A stretch of DNA of 50,591 bases, taken from NCBI GenBank assembly GCA_017645925.1, contig JAGCNN010000255.1, positions 1 through 50,591 on the forward strand, given 5' to 3'. Below, in pieces: positions 49,992-50,591 of the stretch. The notes below the pieces were generated by a model that was not told where the DNA came from, did not search any database, and was given only the letters and a program-made list of their open reading frames with translations. Source of the DNA: Bacteroidales bacterium. Lineage in GTDB: Bacteria; Bacteroidota; Bacteroidia; Bacteroidales; ML635J-15. The position numbers and the translations under genes were made by a program. The stretch's first letter is position 1. Each line of letters opens with the position of its first letter.

Positions 49992-50428
49992 AAGTAATCA
50001 TTAGTTTGGGATAGCGGAAAAAGTTGGTGAAGATTTATGCTGGTAATGCTAAGAAACGGAATCTCTCGAAGACGGATTTGTTTTTTTAACCATCGCCTTC
50101 GGCGATACCTTGATTGCCGCATTGGCTGATGAGCGTTAAGAAAATCAATGGAACGAAGCGTAAAAAGTCAGGCTGTTTGAAGCCGTTTTGCGGGTTAGCG
50201 TCTTAAACGCAACTGGCAAAAACGGCAAGTTTCTGACTTTTAGCAAAGTGTAACTGATTTTTAGCGAAGCAGACGTAGCGGACATGGTTTTTTGTTTACT
50301 TTTTTGCCAACAAAAAAGTGAAAGCCTCCGCGGCTTGAGCGGAATGCAAAAAAACTGATAATCAATTCTTTTTTGTAAAGAAAGAATACTCTTATCGTAA
50401 AAATCCATCCAACCTGTCGGCTGCCCCC
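49992..50428. other. 437-bp intergenic region with hairpins
   Basis: No credible gene on either strand. It contains ATCGCC-TTC-GGCGAT (50092-50106), a long interrupted hairpin (50163-50241), CTTTTTTG-CCAA-CAAAAAAG (50299-50318) and AAGCC-TCCGC-GGCTT (50322-50336). It separates converging aroBA and the penicillin-binding protein gene. None of the hairpins is a clear terminator with a downstream T run. Confidence 0.6.
50163..50241. repeat. Long interrupted inverted repeat
   Basis: Arms AAAAGTCAG (50163-50171) and GCCGTTTTGC (50182-50191) pair with GCAAAAACGGC (50216-50226) and CTGACTTTT (50233-50241); an internal GCGT-ACGC pair falls within the loop. The pairing is two collinear stems with bulges, which suggests a folded RNA or a decayed mobile inverted repeat. 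Confidence 0.55.
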
Positions 50429-50591
50429 TTAGTTCTCGTTGAAATCACAGTCGGTTTCGTGACCATACTCATGGCAGTCAATCAAATCTTTGATTCCTTC
50501 TGGCATCGGGAACTTATCATCCGGACTATACTTCTTGTTAAGCTTACGGTCTGCATACACCTTCTGCATATACAACGCCCATATTGGCAAA
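50429..50591 (-). CDS. Class A penicillin-binding protein (PBP1A-like), C-terminal fragment
   Basis: The last 53 residues of a protein whose 5' end lies to the right of the window. They read LPIWALYMQKVYADRKLNKK, then YSPDDKFPMPEGIKDLIDCH and a short acidic tail. ALPIWxxFMxxVYAD is the conserved end of the transpeptidase domain of class A penicillin-binding proteins in Bacteroidota (peptidoglycan synthesis at the inner membrane). The stop is TAA at 50431-50429. It converges with aroBA. Confidence 0.75.
   Translation of the reverse strand, partial: LPIWALYMQKVYADRKLNKKYSPDDKFPMPEGIKDLIDCHEYGHETDCDFNEN

Noticed and set aside
50092..50106. ATCGCC-TTC-GGCGAT hairpin as the aroBA terminator
   Set aside because: The T run precedes the stem on the plus strand, and on the minus strand what follows is an A run, so neither direction gives a terminator.
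50145..50408. 87-aa minus-strand open frame upstream of the PBP end
   Set aside because: It spans the inverted repeats and hairpins; composition is not protein-like and no start context is seen.

Overview
The window is Bacteroidota chromosome, most likely from an uncultured member of the Bacteroidales. Direct indications are the TAnnTTTG promoter boxes upstream of several genes, the near absence of Shine-Dalgarno sequences, an 79-residue ATP synthase epsilon subunit, a tmRNA tag ending NYAFAA, DUF6427 next to purD, and several type IX secretion (T9SS) proteins. A carbamate kinase / ornithine carbamoyltransferase pair at the left edge suggests fermentation of arginine or citrulline. I cannot assign a genus from the sequence.

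Layout. 1-4.5 kb: arcC and the start of arcB (minus), a small lipoprotein (plus), a YgjP-type metallopeptidase coupled to a 95-aa conserved protein, a deoxynucleoside kinase, and a secreted propeller-like protein. 4.5-10.5 kb: a PorV2-like barrel and a 1646-aa PorU2-like C25 sortase, tightly spaced with the propeller-like protein. 10.6-13.5 kb (plus): pssA, purS and a large Ig-like lipoprotein. 13.5-13.9 kb: non-coding, repeat-bearing. 13.9-15.7 kb (minus): atpD-atpC alone. 15.9-21.6 kb (minus): a recQ - lipoprotein - purD - DUF6427 - polyprenyl synthase operon. 21.7-39.4 kb (minus): one uninterrupted 5895-codon gene. 39.4-40.7 kb: non-coding repeats, tmRNA, and a cluster of palindromes. 40.7-44.3 kb (minus): a gingipain-like C25 protease. 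44.4-47.7 kb (plus): a TPR protein and a PorE-like TPR/propeller/OmpA protein. 47.7-50 kb: aroB-aroA. 50-50.4 kb: repeats. Right edge: the C-terminus of a class A penicillin-binding protein (minus).

The theme is the cell surface. The window holds a sortase/barrel pair of the T9SS, an OmpA-anchored PorE-like protein, and two T9SS cargos with different sorting signals: type A on the gingipain-like protease and type B (CHU_C) on the giant adhesin. The giant protein is the most striking object. It has CUB-like domains at the N-terminus, two blocks of SprB-like repeats, and an array of HYR modules joined by CIGCDP plus Asp/Pro-rich linkers. It also carries DNA-level signs of recent internal duplication (243-bp, 381-bp and about 2.23-kb periods). 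A family of about 30-bp palindromes of the form TGTA...GCGT/ACGC...TACA recurs in the window. One copy supplies the stop codon of the protease gene and another encodes the C-terminus of PssA. Everything here comes from reading the sequence; no database search was run.
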